Origin: Eretmocerus hayati | Taxonomy: Eukaryota > Arthropoda > Insecta > Hymenoptera > Aphelinidae | Assembly (NCBI GenBank): GCA_029851415.1 | Contig: CM056744.1 | Coordinates: 97,435,338 to 97,499,337, forward strand | Reading direction: 5' to 3' | DNA: 64,000 nt | Shown here: positions 23,714 to 37,200 of the stretch, in pieces | How the letters are laid out: each line of letters opens with the position of its first letter | Position numbering within the stretch: position 1 is the first letter of the stretch | Program-made: the position numbers and the translations under genes | The notes under the pieces: model-generated | The model's database searches: none | The model's input: the letters and a program-made list of their open reading frames with translations, nothing else | What the model was told of the DNA's origin: nothing

Positions 23714-24113
23714 TTTGGTTTTAATAATTCAAAGAAGCTTGGTTGAGTATAAATGCGATTCTGATCGAGTCGTTCCTTGGAACGAGATAAGGAAGAAAAA
23801 TGGTTTAGTATTTACGCTACGAAGCTGCAGCAGGCCACGACGATGTATAATGCGGCTATCTGCATTACTCGTCCACTCGTGCAGCTGGCTCGGAGATAAG
23901 CCTTAGCGATGATTTTCTGCTGACGGGCGGGCGGGTGGGCAGGTACGATGCTCAGCTTGGCTGCTTGCGGCTTGGCTGGATTCTGCTTTTCTCAACTCCT
24001 GTTCTCTCAGTCACTTTTTTTATCACGACACTCTCGCGAAATTGCAGAATCCGAAAAAATTTTTGATAGAAAATTTTTCTAACTTTTTGAAAAAAAATTT
24101 CAACTCGCGGGAA

Positions 24114-24131
24114 ACACCCCACCTAGCACCA
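24114..24131 (-). other. Primer-binding site of the gypsy element
   Basis: On the minus strand, nine bases after the 5' LTR, the sequence TGGTGCTAGGTGGGG follows. A TGG start complements the CCA tail of a tRNA, as needed to prime reverse transcription. Almost the same word follows LTR copies c and d of family 2, so the two families appear to use the same tRNA. I cannot name the tRNA from memory with confidence. Confidence 0.75.
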
Positions 24132-24140
24132 AAAAGGGGA

Positions 24141-24430
24141 TGTAACGTGGTGAGGGTTCTAGGTTCCAGAGAGAACACGAGTTGAATGAATGATAGGTGA
24201 CTTTATGTATGAGAGTTCAATAGTTGAGAGAGAGTGTGTGAATAGTTAAGTTGGTCAGAGCGGTCTGTCCGCGGCGTGGCCCGTCGTCCGCGACGATGGG
24301 TCCGCGACGCGACATCGCACTTGGTAGGGAAATGGGCGAAGCTCCGTCAGAAACGCTGACGGTGCACCTGGTGCATCGTCAGGTGACGGGGAGAGGCGCG
24401 GGCCGGAGGCTCAAGACTCACCACGTCACA
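24141..24430 (-). repeat. 5' LTR of the gypsy element
   Basis: Same 290-bp repeat as 9478-9767. It should hold the promoter that drives minus-strand transcription of gag and pol. The right edge is followed by the CGGG target-site duplicate. Confidence 0.95.
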
Positions 24431-25266
24431 CGGGATTCTGTGAATACTAAAGCATATTTCTTGTGGAAATATTCAGATCGGCGATCATTTACCTGTCCGC
24501 GAATAACGAAAATCGCGAAGACGGAATCCGCGAATACGGAGTCTTACCTGTATCTCGCTCGTAATGTTCTAATTGCGATTGGCGCGGGACACGCGAAATT
24601 TCGAATGGATAATGAAGTAACAGCAGGAATCTTGAAACACTGGAATCAAGCAGTTCTCATGAAAATTTCCGCCACCCTAACAAGCGTGTGCCGAAAAAAT
24701 TGTGCGAAACTTGATTGGCCCCGATACCGATGACGATAAGGATCGGTGACGTGAGGCTCTGCGCCGCGTGGTTGTGGATGCTAAAGCTGCCTGTGGCGAG
24801 GTGCATGATCATTATGCGGCAATATTGGATCGGATACAGTGGCGGGTCCTTTCTGGTGCCCTAGACGACCCCATCCCGGTGTTTCACCGCTGTCCGACGA
24901 ACAAAAGCGGCGCCTTCAAGATCGTGGGGTGCTCTCGATGCAAATTGGTCAGTTTTCTTGTTCCATTCTCTTCCCCCCCCCTTCTTTTTGACTTATTTCC
25001 CTTGATTTAGCCCATCCATATGAATGTGGCCATTCCCTCTTGGTCGATGCCCTTCTCATTTCGTCCGGTCGGATGTATCCTTGATCTGGCCCGTGTGGTG
25101 GAGAGCTTTCCGGTATGATGCTCCTATTGTAACCGTGTGAGAACTCAGCTTCCTCACGCTTGTTCCCCTTTCTTCGATTGAGTTCAGTTTTTTCCTTCTA
25201 TTCTTTCATGGGTTGATCAGTGGGCTTACAGAATGGCCCGGCTCATCATGACACACCTAGTACCAC
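24431..25266. other. Intergenic; possible broken exon near 24740-24950
   Basis: A GC-richer stretch at about 24740-24950 on the plus strand ends in a Cys-Ser-Arg-Cys motif just before a GTCAGT splice-donor-like word (24949). It has no family I recognise. The piece from 25245 to 25266 is the primer-binding site of LTR copy b, reading CACCTAGTACCAC. Confidence 0.25.
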
Positions 25267-25585
25267 TGTTACGTGGGGTGCCGTCGATTAGTGATGAAAC
25301 TCGAAAAAAATGGTGGAAATAGATTCATATGTGAATAAAAATATATTGAATGAGCTGACAAATACAGTAACTACGTATTTTGAGAATGAGTGTATCGAGC
25401 GGTCCGATGCGGCGCACGCGAGTCGTTGCTTATAAGTCCGTGGCTCGATGGGCGTTGCATCGTGAAAAGTGTTGAGTTTGTCTAACCGTGGCACGATGCA
25501 TACTTCGCGGTGATCATCGGCGACCGATTTTGTAGAAGCGACGACAGAGTGATTGATCAATCAGGCAATCGCGTACGGTGTCACA
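25267..25585 (-). repeat. LTR, family 2 (copy b)
   Basis: Read on the minus strand it starts TGTGACACCGTACGCG and ends in CACCCCACGTAACA. The primer-binding site follows to its left, so it is a 5' LTR whose internal region would extend leftwards. That region is lost: within 850 bases the young gypsy element begins. Internal landmarks match the other copies, including the AAATCGGTCGCCGAT block in diverged form. Confidence 0.8.
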
Positions 25586-26271
25586 TTGCTGAATTTAAGA
25601 ATTTTGATAAATTTTAGAAGTCAAATATTGCAACATCAATTTGGAAAGAAATTCGCGGCCACGTTCTCTCCTACCTCTGAAGCACGGATGCATGATTTTC
25701 TCGATAATTTGCGAAGTCATCTCCTTTACGATCAATATAATTCATCAAGGTCTGAGTCGCAAAACTATACCATGATTCGGAATTTCCATTATAAAAATCT
25801 CCGGCGTACACAAGTTGAAAATGACTGAGATCTATTGTGCTTGGAGATATGCTGGGCGCTTTCGTCGCACTAATTCTTGCTACTCGACATTCCGCTTCCA
25901 TATACAGTCAGGGCTATTCCGGTTGTTCAATGAGGTGAAGTCAAAAAATTAGATTCCCTCGTCGATGAAGTACATGATTCTAGAGCTAAACTGAAGTAGC
26001 CCATTTTCTTTCATTTAGCCAAGATCGACTTTGCATTGAGGCTATGCACATTTCCACTTTGGAACGAAAAATTCAAATTGGCATTCTGAAACCAGTGAAA
26101 ACTCCACAACTTCGCTCCCATAGGGTCTTTTGAGATGGAGTTCGATGAAGGATATCAAATACAACGTAACCTGGCAGAAAAAATTCCGATGGTGGTCAAA
26201 ATTCCGTAGAAAATCCCAAAAAGTGACTCTTTGATGGAGAATGAAAAAATGCGGAGAATGAAAAAATTGGT
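25586..26271. other. No gene recognised
   Basis: One 91-codon frame (25553-25828) starts inside the LTR and has no recognisable motif. I see nothing else. Confidence 0.4.
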
Positions 26272-26655
26272 TGAGTAGACGTTAAAAGAATCTTGTGAAA
26301 CACTAAAAATGTTTACCTGAGAAAAAATTAAAATGCCAAATTATTGTTAAAATCTGGTAACAACTCTTGTGGAAAGATCTGTTCCCTGTCCGAATATCAT
26401 AATCCCATGGAACTTTCCCAAGATGATTATTTTCGAGACCTACCGCTAAAATGCCTTCTTTGAGTGATTACAGCTCAAATTACCAATAGGTCTCGTGAAT
26501 CATCATTTTGGGATGTTCCATGGGATTATGATACTCTTGGGATAAAAGATTGATCTTTCCACAAGAGTTGCTACGAAATGCCAACAATAATTTGTCATTT
26601 TGATTTTTTTCTCTGAAAAAAATTTCAAGCTTCTCTCGGGTCTTCTTAGCGTCTA
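26272..26655. mobile_element. Palindromic MITE
   Basis: Two arms mirror each other around about 26465. GTAGACG, CAACTCTTGTGGAAAGATC and TATCATAATCCCATGGAA on the left recur as complements on the right up to CGTCTAC at about 26655. The unit is about 385 bp and could form one long imperfect hairpin. No coding sequence. Confidence 0.75.
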
Positions 26656-27165
26656 CCCATGTAGAACATAAGATTCCATGAACATAATCATGGAATCCGT
26701 GGATTCCATGTTCATATATAATCATGGAATCCGTGGATTCCATGTTCATATATGATCAGGTATAAAATCGGTTTGAAAATTTGTCATTTTTATTCCGAAA
26801 AGACGTGATATACTAACTTAAAGTTGGCGTAACATCAATACTTCACGGTATGATCGAACATGACTCAGAGAAATATTTCCCAGAGTCATACCCAGGTTTT
26901 GGTTATGTGAAGCACGGAAGAGAAAGGTTTCATAAAAAATGTCACTTTCTTGAAACTCGAGACCGACTCCTGAGAAGATTTTTCTTCAGTAGTATATGAT
27001 CAGTATCGTCACGCATTGACGTTAGAATGGGTTTGAATCAATATATCACAACTTTCTGGAATAAAAGAAAATGTTTGAAACGGTTTTACGTATGATCATA
27101 TATGACCATGGAATCCTCGGATTCCATGATCATATATGTTCATGGAATCGTATGTTTTACATGGG
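26656..27165. mobile_element. MITE with CCCATGTA ends and TA target
   Basis: The left end (CCCATGTAGAACATAAGATT) is the complement of the right end (GAATCGTATGTTTTACATGGG). TA lies on both sides, as expected for Tc1/mariner-type insertion. Each end carries internal copies of a TTCCATG(A/T)TCATATATG word, so the ends are themselves small arrays. It lies directly against the palindrome at 26272-26655. Confidence 0.7.
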
Positions 27166-27169
27166 TACC

Positions 27170-28227
27170 TGCCAAATCAACTGCATCATGTTTGGCATCC
27201 TTCGAAGTGCTCTCAAAAAATTAATTGAAGAGGATATAGATTCATGTTTCAAAGTAATCACAACTTTTTCATTTCCCTTCAAACTGTCACTTTTTGAGAT
27301 TTTACGCAAAAATTTGAACGCCACAGGGTTTTTTTTTGATTGATTACGTCATGTTTGATATCACCCATCAAGTTCCATCTCAAAAGATCCATTGGAAGCG
27401 AAGTTGCGAAGTTTGTACCGATTTCAGAATGTCAAATCCAATTTTCGGTTCCAAGCTGTAAATTTGCATGGCTCCGATGCAAGGTCAATCTGGGCTGTAC
27501 AAATGAGCGTGTGTCACTTCATGCTAGCCCCAGAATCATACACATCATCGAGAAGGGAATCTAATTTTTTGAACTCACTCCATTGGACGGTCTTAACTTA
27601 AATAGCCTAGTCAAACTCATGTAAGAGGAATTCGTGTAACTGGGAAACTCCCGCTATGGGGAAAAGGCCTCCACACTTAAGACCAAATGCTCTGGGAAAA
27701 ATGATTTCTGGAGAAGTCCTTATATCTTTGATGGAAATGCTATCCTTTTCAGATTCCACTCGGAAAAATTCGACTGTATTTTTCTTCTGTTCTATTTTAG
27801 AAACATTGTTCCTAAGTTGATATGACACAAACTCACAATTGTTATACAAAGACAGGTAGGTGTCACTCTCCGAATCATATTCAAGACGTAGCTCTTACTT
27901 CGAAGTAAAAATAATTGCGCTAGATACTTCGTGAAAATACTCGTTTCAAAATTGGAAACGAAATTTCATTCATAAAACGAGCGGAGCAAGACGAATACGT
28001 CGAGTCAAATGGAAAAAATAGCGCGAGCATGAAATAATGTATTCCGAAAGTTTACTCTAGGAATCCTATTCATGTTCAAGAGCTTTGAACGTCATTACTG
28101 ATACCATCAAAATCCTCATTCATGTTCTGAAGTTGGCTGCTTTCATTTCCATTCTCGGTTTAACCCAATAGAATACTTATAGCATGTCAGTCACGTCCCA
28201 CATTTCCAGCAGTTCATATCTGCAGAG
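27170..28227. other. P450 upstream region
   Basis: AT-rich with only short frames and no recognisable domain. It should contain the P450 promoter. I do not see a convincing TATA box or known binding site at a defined distance. Confidence 0.4.
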
Positions 28228-31200
28228 ATGCTGACAGCGTTATTATATTTCCTTGTTGGTTTTTCAATTGTATGTTTCTTAAGTTGTAAAAAGCCTAAAA
28301 AGTTTCCACCAGGTATGAACTTCTATTTCTATGTCGAATTTCTCCGATGCATAGAAATATTTCACTCGACAGGAATCGTAGGGAATTGTCAGTTCAGGAA
28401 GCTCATACTCATTGGAGTAAAGAGTCTTATAGATCGTGTACATTTTCTATCTGCCATCCTAATCCCTTCTTTAAAAGTCTCAAAAAAAGCGAGACTCGCA
28501 TTATGTAGAAAAAGTGTAACTAATATAACCTGATTTCTTAAAATCTTTCACTCTGCAGTATAAATAACGAATCATGCTCGCCACTCAACTCTTAAATGTG
28601 CAGTATCTGCACGACTTCGGACAAAAAAAATTCAAATCCATTTCAAAATTTCAATGAATCACGTGGGTATCTTGGAAGCTGTTTTTATTTGTCATTACTT
28701 TTTGGGTAAGCCTTTTTTTTGCAAACACAAAATTTTTATGATGCAAGAACAGTTAATAGAAGCCAATCTCACATGATAGAATTGATATTTTTCTGAATAA
28801 TGATGACCAAAAAAACAGCCTCCAAAATACCTTGGCAGCTTTTCAAAAATCTGAAACGGAAAGTTGCCGTTCTGGTCCGATGCCCTTCATTCATTTCTTA
28901 GCTTCCGGCAGAAATTTGTCGAATACCCAGTGAAATGGAAAAATTTTCGGTCAATTTCGATCATCAGACATGAATTTTACAATATGCATAGAATTTGTCA
29001 TAGTTGTCGGAGAGGTTCTAGCTATATTTTCCCGAAATTTATTCACGATCCGATCTTGATTAATCGTAAGAAAACTCCGTAAAATTTTGTCTGCAACGAA
29101 TGAAAATATACCAATATTAAAGACGACCGATTCTCTTCGTGGTGTTATATTGTACTTATCTTGTTTGATATGCTTATTGAAGAAATGCTGATAAGATCTC
29201 ATTGTGTGCATTGAATTTATAAACTATTATATATTTGAACTTTGCTCACAAAAAGAATATGGATCGTGTGGAATCTACGTAGACTTTGATTCTAATAATG
29301 ATGTTTGAATAACCAGGTCCACGATGGTATCCTCTAATTGGATGCTTGCCTGAATTTTACCAACTGAGAAAGAAATTTGGGTACATGCACATGGCCTTTG
29401 AAGAATTAGCTCGTCTATATGGACCCGTAGTTGGCTTGAAGCTTGGCAAACAAAAACTTGTATTAATCTCTTCACATGACTTGGTCAAAAAAGCTCTTCT
29501 GAATGATGACCTGAATGGACGACCAAATGGATTCTTTTTCAGAGTTCGATCATTTGGGAAAGAAAAAGGTTTGTCAATCTATTACCAAAATTATATTTTT
29601 CATGGACAATCAAATACAGCTGAATGAATGGTTCTTCAACCAGAAAATTTGAATAGCAAATTAGAACAAAGGCTCATCATGGTCATATCCAATTTCCAAA
29701 GAGCATTTCCATTCTCGCCTCCATCTTTTTTCTTATCTCAAGCACCACCTATCTGCCCCAATGAATTCAATTACTTTTTATTCATCAATGAAATCTGCTG
29801 TCATCACAAATTTCGACAAGACCTTATAGCCGCATTGAAGTTTGAATCCCTAATATAGCCGGAGTATGTGCATTAGTTTCAGAATCGATGTCATTGACTC
29901 TGACCGAAATCCGTAACATCTATTGACACTATTTATTTGGAAGTAACCTTGAAGTCGAGAGTAAGTTGATTTTTATAATTAGGAGTGCTGTTTGCGGGTG
30001 GGCCTTGTTGGTCTCAACTGCGGCGTTTTACTGTGCGTCATTTGCGCAGTTTTGGATTTGGTCAAGAAGTAATGGGTCAACGCATGGAGTATGAAGCTCG
30101 TTGTCTCATAGATTTACTCAAAAAACAGGCAGAGCAAGGCCCAGTGCCAATGCACAATGCCTTTGAGGTGGCTGTACTTAATTCACTGTGGTGGATGATT
30201 GCTAGCAAGCGTTTCGAGCCCGATGATGCCAAACTCAAGGAAATTCTCTTTGTCGTTCACGAGGTTTTCAGGTAAAAAAGTCTTGCGCTGTAACATCTCA
30301 TGCTAAGTACTGTTCAAACCTCTAACTTTTCTCATTAGCACTGACTCAATAGAAATCAATTAACACATCAATTTCGTCGTCGAATTTAATGAAATTCTAT
30401 ATCCAGAGTCAAAAGTACATTTTGCACCGAATTTAAGAGGTTGTAGCTCGCCTCTGAGCAATTGGTTTTCAGTCCGAGCCGCAGGCGAGGGTCGAAATAA
30501 TCACTGGGAAGCGGGGAACCTCATGAAAGAGGTGCGAGTACTATTTAAAGCGATTTTGTAAATTTCCAAAGTTAGAGAAAAGAGCTAGATGACATTTTCG
30601 ATTATGAAAGTAACGGAACTGCTTTCTTTATCCTGATATTCATTGAAGATCAAACTCAAATAAGTGAAAAAAATGTTTCCGATGAACACAGTTAATGTAC
30701 TGCTTTGAAAGTATTATCATGAGACTGATCTTTTCAGATGTATTAAATGCCTCTTGGATGAAAAAATAACATCCTCGATGATTACATATCAACGATATTC
30801 TATAAATCTGTGTGACCTATGAAGTGGTCTTAGTTTGAATGACATAAATAACCCTTGGACTTTCGTCACAGATTGAACGATACGGTTGGGGGTGTCTTGT
30901 CACATTTGCCCTTGTTACGCTTCGTCCTGCCTGAATTATCTGGATACAATGAGCTCATATCGATGCTCCGCCGCTTTTGGAAGTTTTTCGACGACGAGAT
31001 TGCCGACCATGAGCACACTCTAGATCAGCAGCAACAACAGTTACCACGCGATCTCATTGATGCTTTTCTTATAGAAATGAGGCAAGGATCTCGGGGTTCA
31101 GGATCGGAAACCATCTTCGACCGTAGGTATTAACGTTGAAATTGATTCTTAACGTAAAAAACGTTAAAACAGACAATTGTAGATTAGTGATTTAAAGCTG

Positions 31201-34200
31201 GCAATGACAGATTCATAACAAACGTATAAATAGAGTCTCTGACATCTCCCTCGTAGGGGTCTTTAACCTTTAACTAATATGAATTTATTCCAAGTCATAA
31301 AGATGCACTTCAAATTTCATGTTCAAGGTGAAAATCTGCTGATCTTGAGCTTGGACCTCTTCTTAGCTGGCACTAAAACCACCACAGACACTCTCGGCAC
31401 AATGATCGCTTTTCTGACTCTGAATCCAAAATGGAAAGAAGAACTGCAGTATGAATTAGACAATGTCGTTGGCCGAGATAGAAGTCCTGTCTTGGCAGAC
31501 ATTCCGTTCCTCCCGAAGATTGAAGCTTTCATTGCCGAGGTAAAAACTTGAGAAAGATAGATTTCTCGCATTATCTGAACTGACTGATGACTTTTTAAAA
31601 CTTTTCAGTCACAGAGATATCTGCTTTTGTCGCCATTGGCTATTCCACACAGAGCTATGAAAGATGTATTATTAGAAGGATACGTAATACCCAAGGTAAT
31701 TCATTTCTTGTAGAGTATTGAATATACATACAAAGTGTCCCAGAAGTCAGCCCCTCCCCCTCTCAAAAATCGGAAATGGCTCCGGGTACCAGAAAGCCAC
31801 CAAACACGTGTTTCCTGAACTCAATAGGAAAGGTCAAAAATGGACTCTGATTTGACCTTGAATTTGACCTTGATCTATTCCTGGAGGTCATATCAAATTT
31901 CTCAAATGAGAAATTCTATTTTTGACCCCAGATTCTAATAGGGCACAAAGTTTTACATCCTTGTGAATTTTTGCCAAATTTTTAGATGATCTGTAGGGGT
32001 CAATTCGGGGTTGAAAGTATGCGGACAGTGGTTCAACTCACCAGAGTTAGAGCGACAGTTAAGATTTGGGAGATTCATGTCAGAAAAGTTTCTCAGACTT
32101 ACTTCGACCCTTGACCTATGATCTTGAGCATAATCTTGACTCTCATTAGAGGTCAGCTCGACTTTCAGTATGGTTGTCACAATTCGTCTTTTGGATCCTG
32201 AAAATGTGACGAGTTATCTAGTGTAGATAATAGTCTAATGATTTCGTGGATAACCACAATTCTCTGAATAGTAGTTCGACGTGCCAGAATTGAGGTAATA
32301 GTCTAGAATTAAGGAAGCTATTCTCAGAAAAACTGTTAAACACCGTTCGATCTTTGTCACATATTCAGGACCCAAAGTACGAATAGTAATAACCATACTG
32401 ATAATCGAACTGACCCCTAATCGAAGTCAAGTTTATGTTCAAGGTCACAGTTCAAGAGTCAAAATGAGTCCGAGAAACTTTTCTGAGAGAAACCTTCCGA
32501 ATCTAAACTATCGCTCTAGCTCTGGTGAATTAAACCACTGTCCAGATACTTTTAATCCCCAAATAACCCCAAGAGGTCATCTAAAACATTGGCAAAAAGT
32601 CCCATCTGGATATAAAATTTTGTGTTCTTCAGAATCCAAAGTCGAACATAGGGGTCCTTATTTGAAATATTTGGCTTGACCTCCATCAATGTTACGTTCA
32701 AGATCAAATGCGAGTCTATGCCTGAGCTTCCCCTCGATGTAAAAGACACTTGTTCCGAGGTTTTTGAATTACCGAAGTAATTTACGAGTTTTGAGGGGGG
32801 GGGGGGGGTGAGTTATGGGACACTCTGTACGCCCGTACGGACTTTGAATTCATCCAAAGTAGATGAATAAATTTATGTAACAAACATATCCTTCATTCTG
32901 GGCTTACTCCAATGTTTCGCTAGCTTTATATGTGCTGGCTTCTTTGGGGTCGTATAGAATACACATAAAATATTTAAGTACGTCTCTTCAACAAGAAGTA
33001 CAATCCTTGGAATAATTCCAGAAACTAACCAAACTGTCGAGCCCTGAGTGATTGCCTTCATTGGGTCATCGAGCTGTCGTGGGTTCGACATAGCCGATAA
33101 GTTGACGCATACCGCGAAGGATGCATCAAACGATTATTTGTTGTCAAACATGGCATTTTCAGATAGTGATACGCGATGAGCCGCGTGCATATTAACCGCG
33201 TATTGCACCAGGCCACTCAAATTTCCAAAGCTTCTTTTCCACATATTCCTTTTCATTATTGAATGTATCAATCACATATTAAATACCCACAAACTCGCTC
33301 TTTCCGTGACCTTGACTCATCATCCACATCACAGTGGTACTAGTTGTGTTAAGAAAGGGGCAAACAGAAAAAACGAGATCAAAAGATCCACATATCAAAA
33401 AAAAGTAAATGCAATGGAAATTTTATAACTGAGGTGTAACACAGCTTCTTGCGCAGAATCAAAAGAAGAAGTGTGTTGTCACGTGGGTAGAGGCGCAGAG
33501 CAATAGTATATATAGGTTGTGTCTTTCATACTACCCCAAAGAGGCCAGTACATGCATGAGCTGGTCATACGTTGGCCTATATAAGCTAGAAATGATAGAT
33601 CTGTCCGTTATACCCATGTGCTTTCGTACCTAGGACAAGGTAATACACGTTGGTTCAATTTGGGTTCATTAACGATGAGTAATGCTCTGAACGATGAAGA
33701 ATACTCTTCCATGTTGTATCTGTTACGTACCAAACCCGAAATCGTACACTTCGCGAACGGTACAGCCGATTCTGTACCATTCGCGAATGGTCAACCACCA
33801 TTTGTACCGGGCCCGATATTCCGGGTTTGGTACAGCAAAGTCTTATTGTACCATTCGCGAACTGTACAGCCACCTTGTACCGAGCTCGATTCCGAATCGC
33901 GCCATATGGCTCGGATCGTGTTTACAAATGAGAATTGTCTATAAATGATGATTAGCAAAATGATATGTATTTACGAGTTCAGCCCGAGTTCAGTCAAGTA
34001 CAGGTAACGATCGCGCTTGCACATTGGATCCCGATAATACTATTCGTGATGAGTTCAACTCAAAATTAGATGCTCTTCGAACATCCGATAATTGTAAGTT
34101 CATAAAAAGTGAGACAAAATGACGAGACCTTGTGAAGCTAATTAGTGAAATTGAGAAGAAATCATTCAAGACCTCTCTGGAATACAGAAGATCGAAACAG

Positions 34201-37200
34201 TTTGACATATATATTGACTGTTGGCGATATTCCTCGTCTGATCTTTCCAATGAAAATAGCACTGTAAGAAGGAATGCTCAAAGTCGGTAAAAAATCGTAA
34301 TAAATCATAACAAACCCTCTAACCTTGTCACGTTAATATTTAGACAATGAGACTGATTTTGAGGATTTCTTCTTACAGTGAGACGACGAAGTGAGATATT
34401 ACGTAGAAAAATCCGAAACCTACGGTATACTGATGAAGTATATCAGACGAAGATAGATTCATAATCAAAGTGGGCATGGCGGTGTCCACACGATGTATTA
34501 TGTCATCAAAACAAGATACGCGAACATACCCCGTGCAGTGATTCTAATGTTTATAAAACTGTGTGTCACGTGTGTAAGAATATTCTGTTTTACTTTTTAT
34601 GATATCACAACTATCGGATGTTTCAAGAACATCTAATTTTGAGTTGAACTCATCACGAATAGTATCATCGGGATGCATTGTGCAAGCTCGACCGTTACAT
34701 GTACTTGACTGAACTCGTCAGTACATATCATTTTAAACGCTAATCACCATTTACACACAATTCTCATTTGTCAACACGTTCCGAGCCATATGGCACAATT
34801 CGGAATCGAGCTCGGTACAACGCGGCTATACAGTCCGCGAATTATGGTACAAGACTCAGGGTACCTATTGAAGTAAAAATTTTGCAATTCGCACGGCGCA
34901 ACGCGCGCGCGAAATTTTTTCTCGCGGGTGTAAAATGATTATCGATTTTATGTGGCGACCACGAAAATTGTCTGCTGAGCATTGTTTTGATTGAGTTGCA
35001 TAACCCCCCACCGCGTGTTCTACCAATTATACTAGATATGTTTTTCGTTTACCAGCCTGGTGATAATGATCCACAAAAATCCGTAGACGTAAATACCTTC
35101 AATAGCTCCTGTAGAGTCATGCTGGTCCCCAAGTCTTGAAATCAAAACTTAATGTTTCTTTGAAACGGCTCTTGGGTATCATGTAATTTTGTTGAGGTGC
35201 AGATTGGCGCGTTGATATACGCAATATGCATGTCACGATCATTACCTTTTGTGCAATATGACTCTACTCGATAAAACCAAAATATGATTTTACTAGGGTA
35301 TCTTGATAACTTCTGTAATCATGCCTTCTTCCCTCAAAATTTGCTCAAGTTCAAACTATGATTCTTGGGTATTAAGCTACATATCAGCCAACTAAACTAA
35401 TTTTAGATGGATCATCAATTCAGAGAGTCAGCAGATATCTCCAGGGATTCAGGCAGCTTCGGGAGGAAAATTTTAGATCTACCTAAGATTAGTGTGAGAA
35501 TCAGACATGAATTATTAGTTGCCTAATGTGTAGTTCAATCTCTAAATTCACGCCAATGTTGAGGAAGGGAGAATTGATGTTGAGAGTGATTAAAATACTT
35601 TAGTAGAATCATATTTTAGTTCTACCTATTAGTAAAGTCATATTGCCCAAAAGCTGATTGATCCATGCGTATTGCGTATCAACTCATCAATCTGCAACTC
35701 AACGAAATCACATGCATGACACCTAAGAGCCGTTTCAAAGAAACATTAAGTTTTGATTTCAAGACTTGGGGACCAGCATGACTTCACAGAAGCTATTGAA
35801 GGTACATACGTCTACGGATTTTTGTGAATCATTATCACTAGGCTGGTGATCACGAAAACATATCTAGTAATAAGCAGAAGAGCACGCGGCGAGGGATTAT
35901 GCAGCTGGATCAAAACAATGTTCAGCAGACGATTTCCGTGGTCGCTACATAATTTCAATAATCATTTTACACCCGCGAGAAAAAATTTCGCGCGCGGGCT
36001 GCGCCATGCGAATCGCGAAATTTTTACTTCAATAGGTACACTGCTGTACCAAACCCGGAATATCGGGCTCGGTACAAATGGTGGTGTACCATTCGCGAAT
36101 GGTACAGAATCAGCTGTACCGTTCGCGAAGTGTACGATTTCGGGTTTGGTACGTAACATATCCGTCCATTATTATGATGCGATTAGAGGTTGATGGGATG
36201 AAATTCTGTCTCAAAAATCGTTCATTACTTTGTTAAGGATACAACCATTGTGCTAAACTTCCACTCTGTTCACACTGATGATCATCATTGGGATAATCCA
36301 GAAGAGTTCAGACCAGAGCGATTTCTAGATGAAAGCGGCAGATACCAGCACAATAATTCTTCAATTCCGTTCGGCCTCGGTAAGAATAATACATTTGTAT
36401 CTCAATGAGTCCTCTTTACTTCCAACTTTGTCCTCCGCATGATTTTTGATCTCAATATTGATCGACGTTGTAAGAATGGAAAAGATACTGAAGATTAACA
36501 TAATATCGAGGTTCTTATCTTCCTTCTTATTTGGTCTTCAAATCTAGCCCGAGAGTAGAAATTTTTTGCCATCTTCGATGGTATCAACCGTACTTGCACT
36601 GTATTTTCGATCCTCTGTTTTTTCACGAAACCATTTTAATTGAATTTTCGAATCTAGAGTCCATTATCGGAATGATTTATTCAATTTGATTCTGGAATTG
36701 AACCGACCAGTAAAGAGGGAGTGGTTCTCTCAATATTATCAAGTCACGATCATCAATTCGAGAGTCATGGATGAGATCTGAAATCTTGGTATCAATCTAG
36801 CCATTCTAAACGACGAGAAAAATGTTGTCAAATATGCGTAGTCAAGTCGGATTTGCACCTGATTTCCACACTTCTAGAATATGTTAATAAAAACAGAGTG
36901 CTCCATATCAAAATAATTTGACCCGTTAGTACTCTTACCAGACCATATTGTATCTCACCAACGATACATTAAGGTTATTATGTATAATTAATATCAGTTC
37001 TCGATGCAGATCACGCGTGTTTCGTGTTTTCGTCTTCTTCTCCATATTCCTCCAAGAATCTTCACTCAATCTAGATCTTGTAAGAATCAGAATTTTTGTA
37101 TTGATAGCAAGATGTCATCTTTTATTATTTATATTAGATTTTCCGCATTATTGAGATCTTCATTCCCAATTGCAAACAAAACATTGCAAAAATGAGATTA

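Larger units (their letters stand above)
9478..24430 (-). mobile_element. Ty3/gypsy (errantivirus-like) LTR retrotransposon
   Basis: A direct 290-bp LTR pair (9478-9767 and 24141-24430) brackets gag, pol, integrase and env in minus-strand order. The flanking tetranucleotide CGGG is present at 9474-9477 and 24431-24434, which is the target-site duplication. The LTRs end in TG...CA and differ at about three positions by eye, pointing to recent insertion. The polymerase order protease, reverse transcriptase, RNase H, integrase and the presence of an env place it with insect errantiviruses. Defects are a frame change between pol and integrase, a stop in env, and about 3.5 kb of unexplained sequence between env and the 3' LTR. 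The element can hardly be autonomous as it stands. Confidence 0.95.

Noticed and set aside
31609..31614. First of two splice acceptors for P450 exon 6
   Set aside because: It also keeps the phase but adds two residues in helix K and destroys the ExxR motif; the next AG at 31613-31614 restores it.
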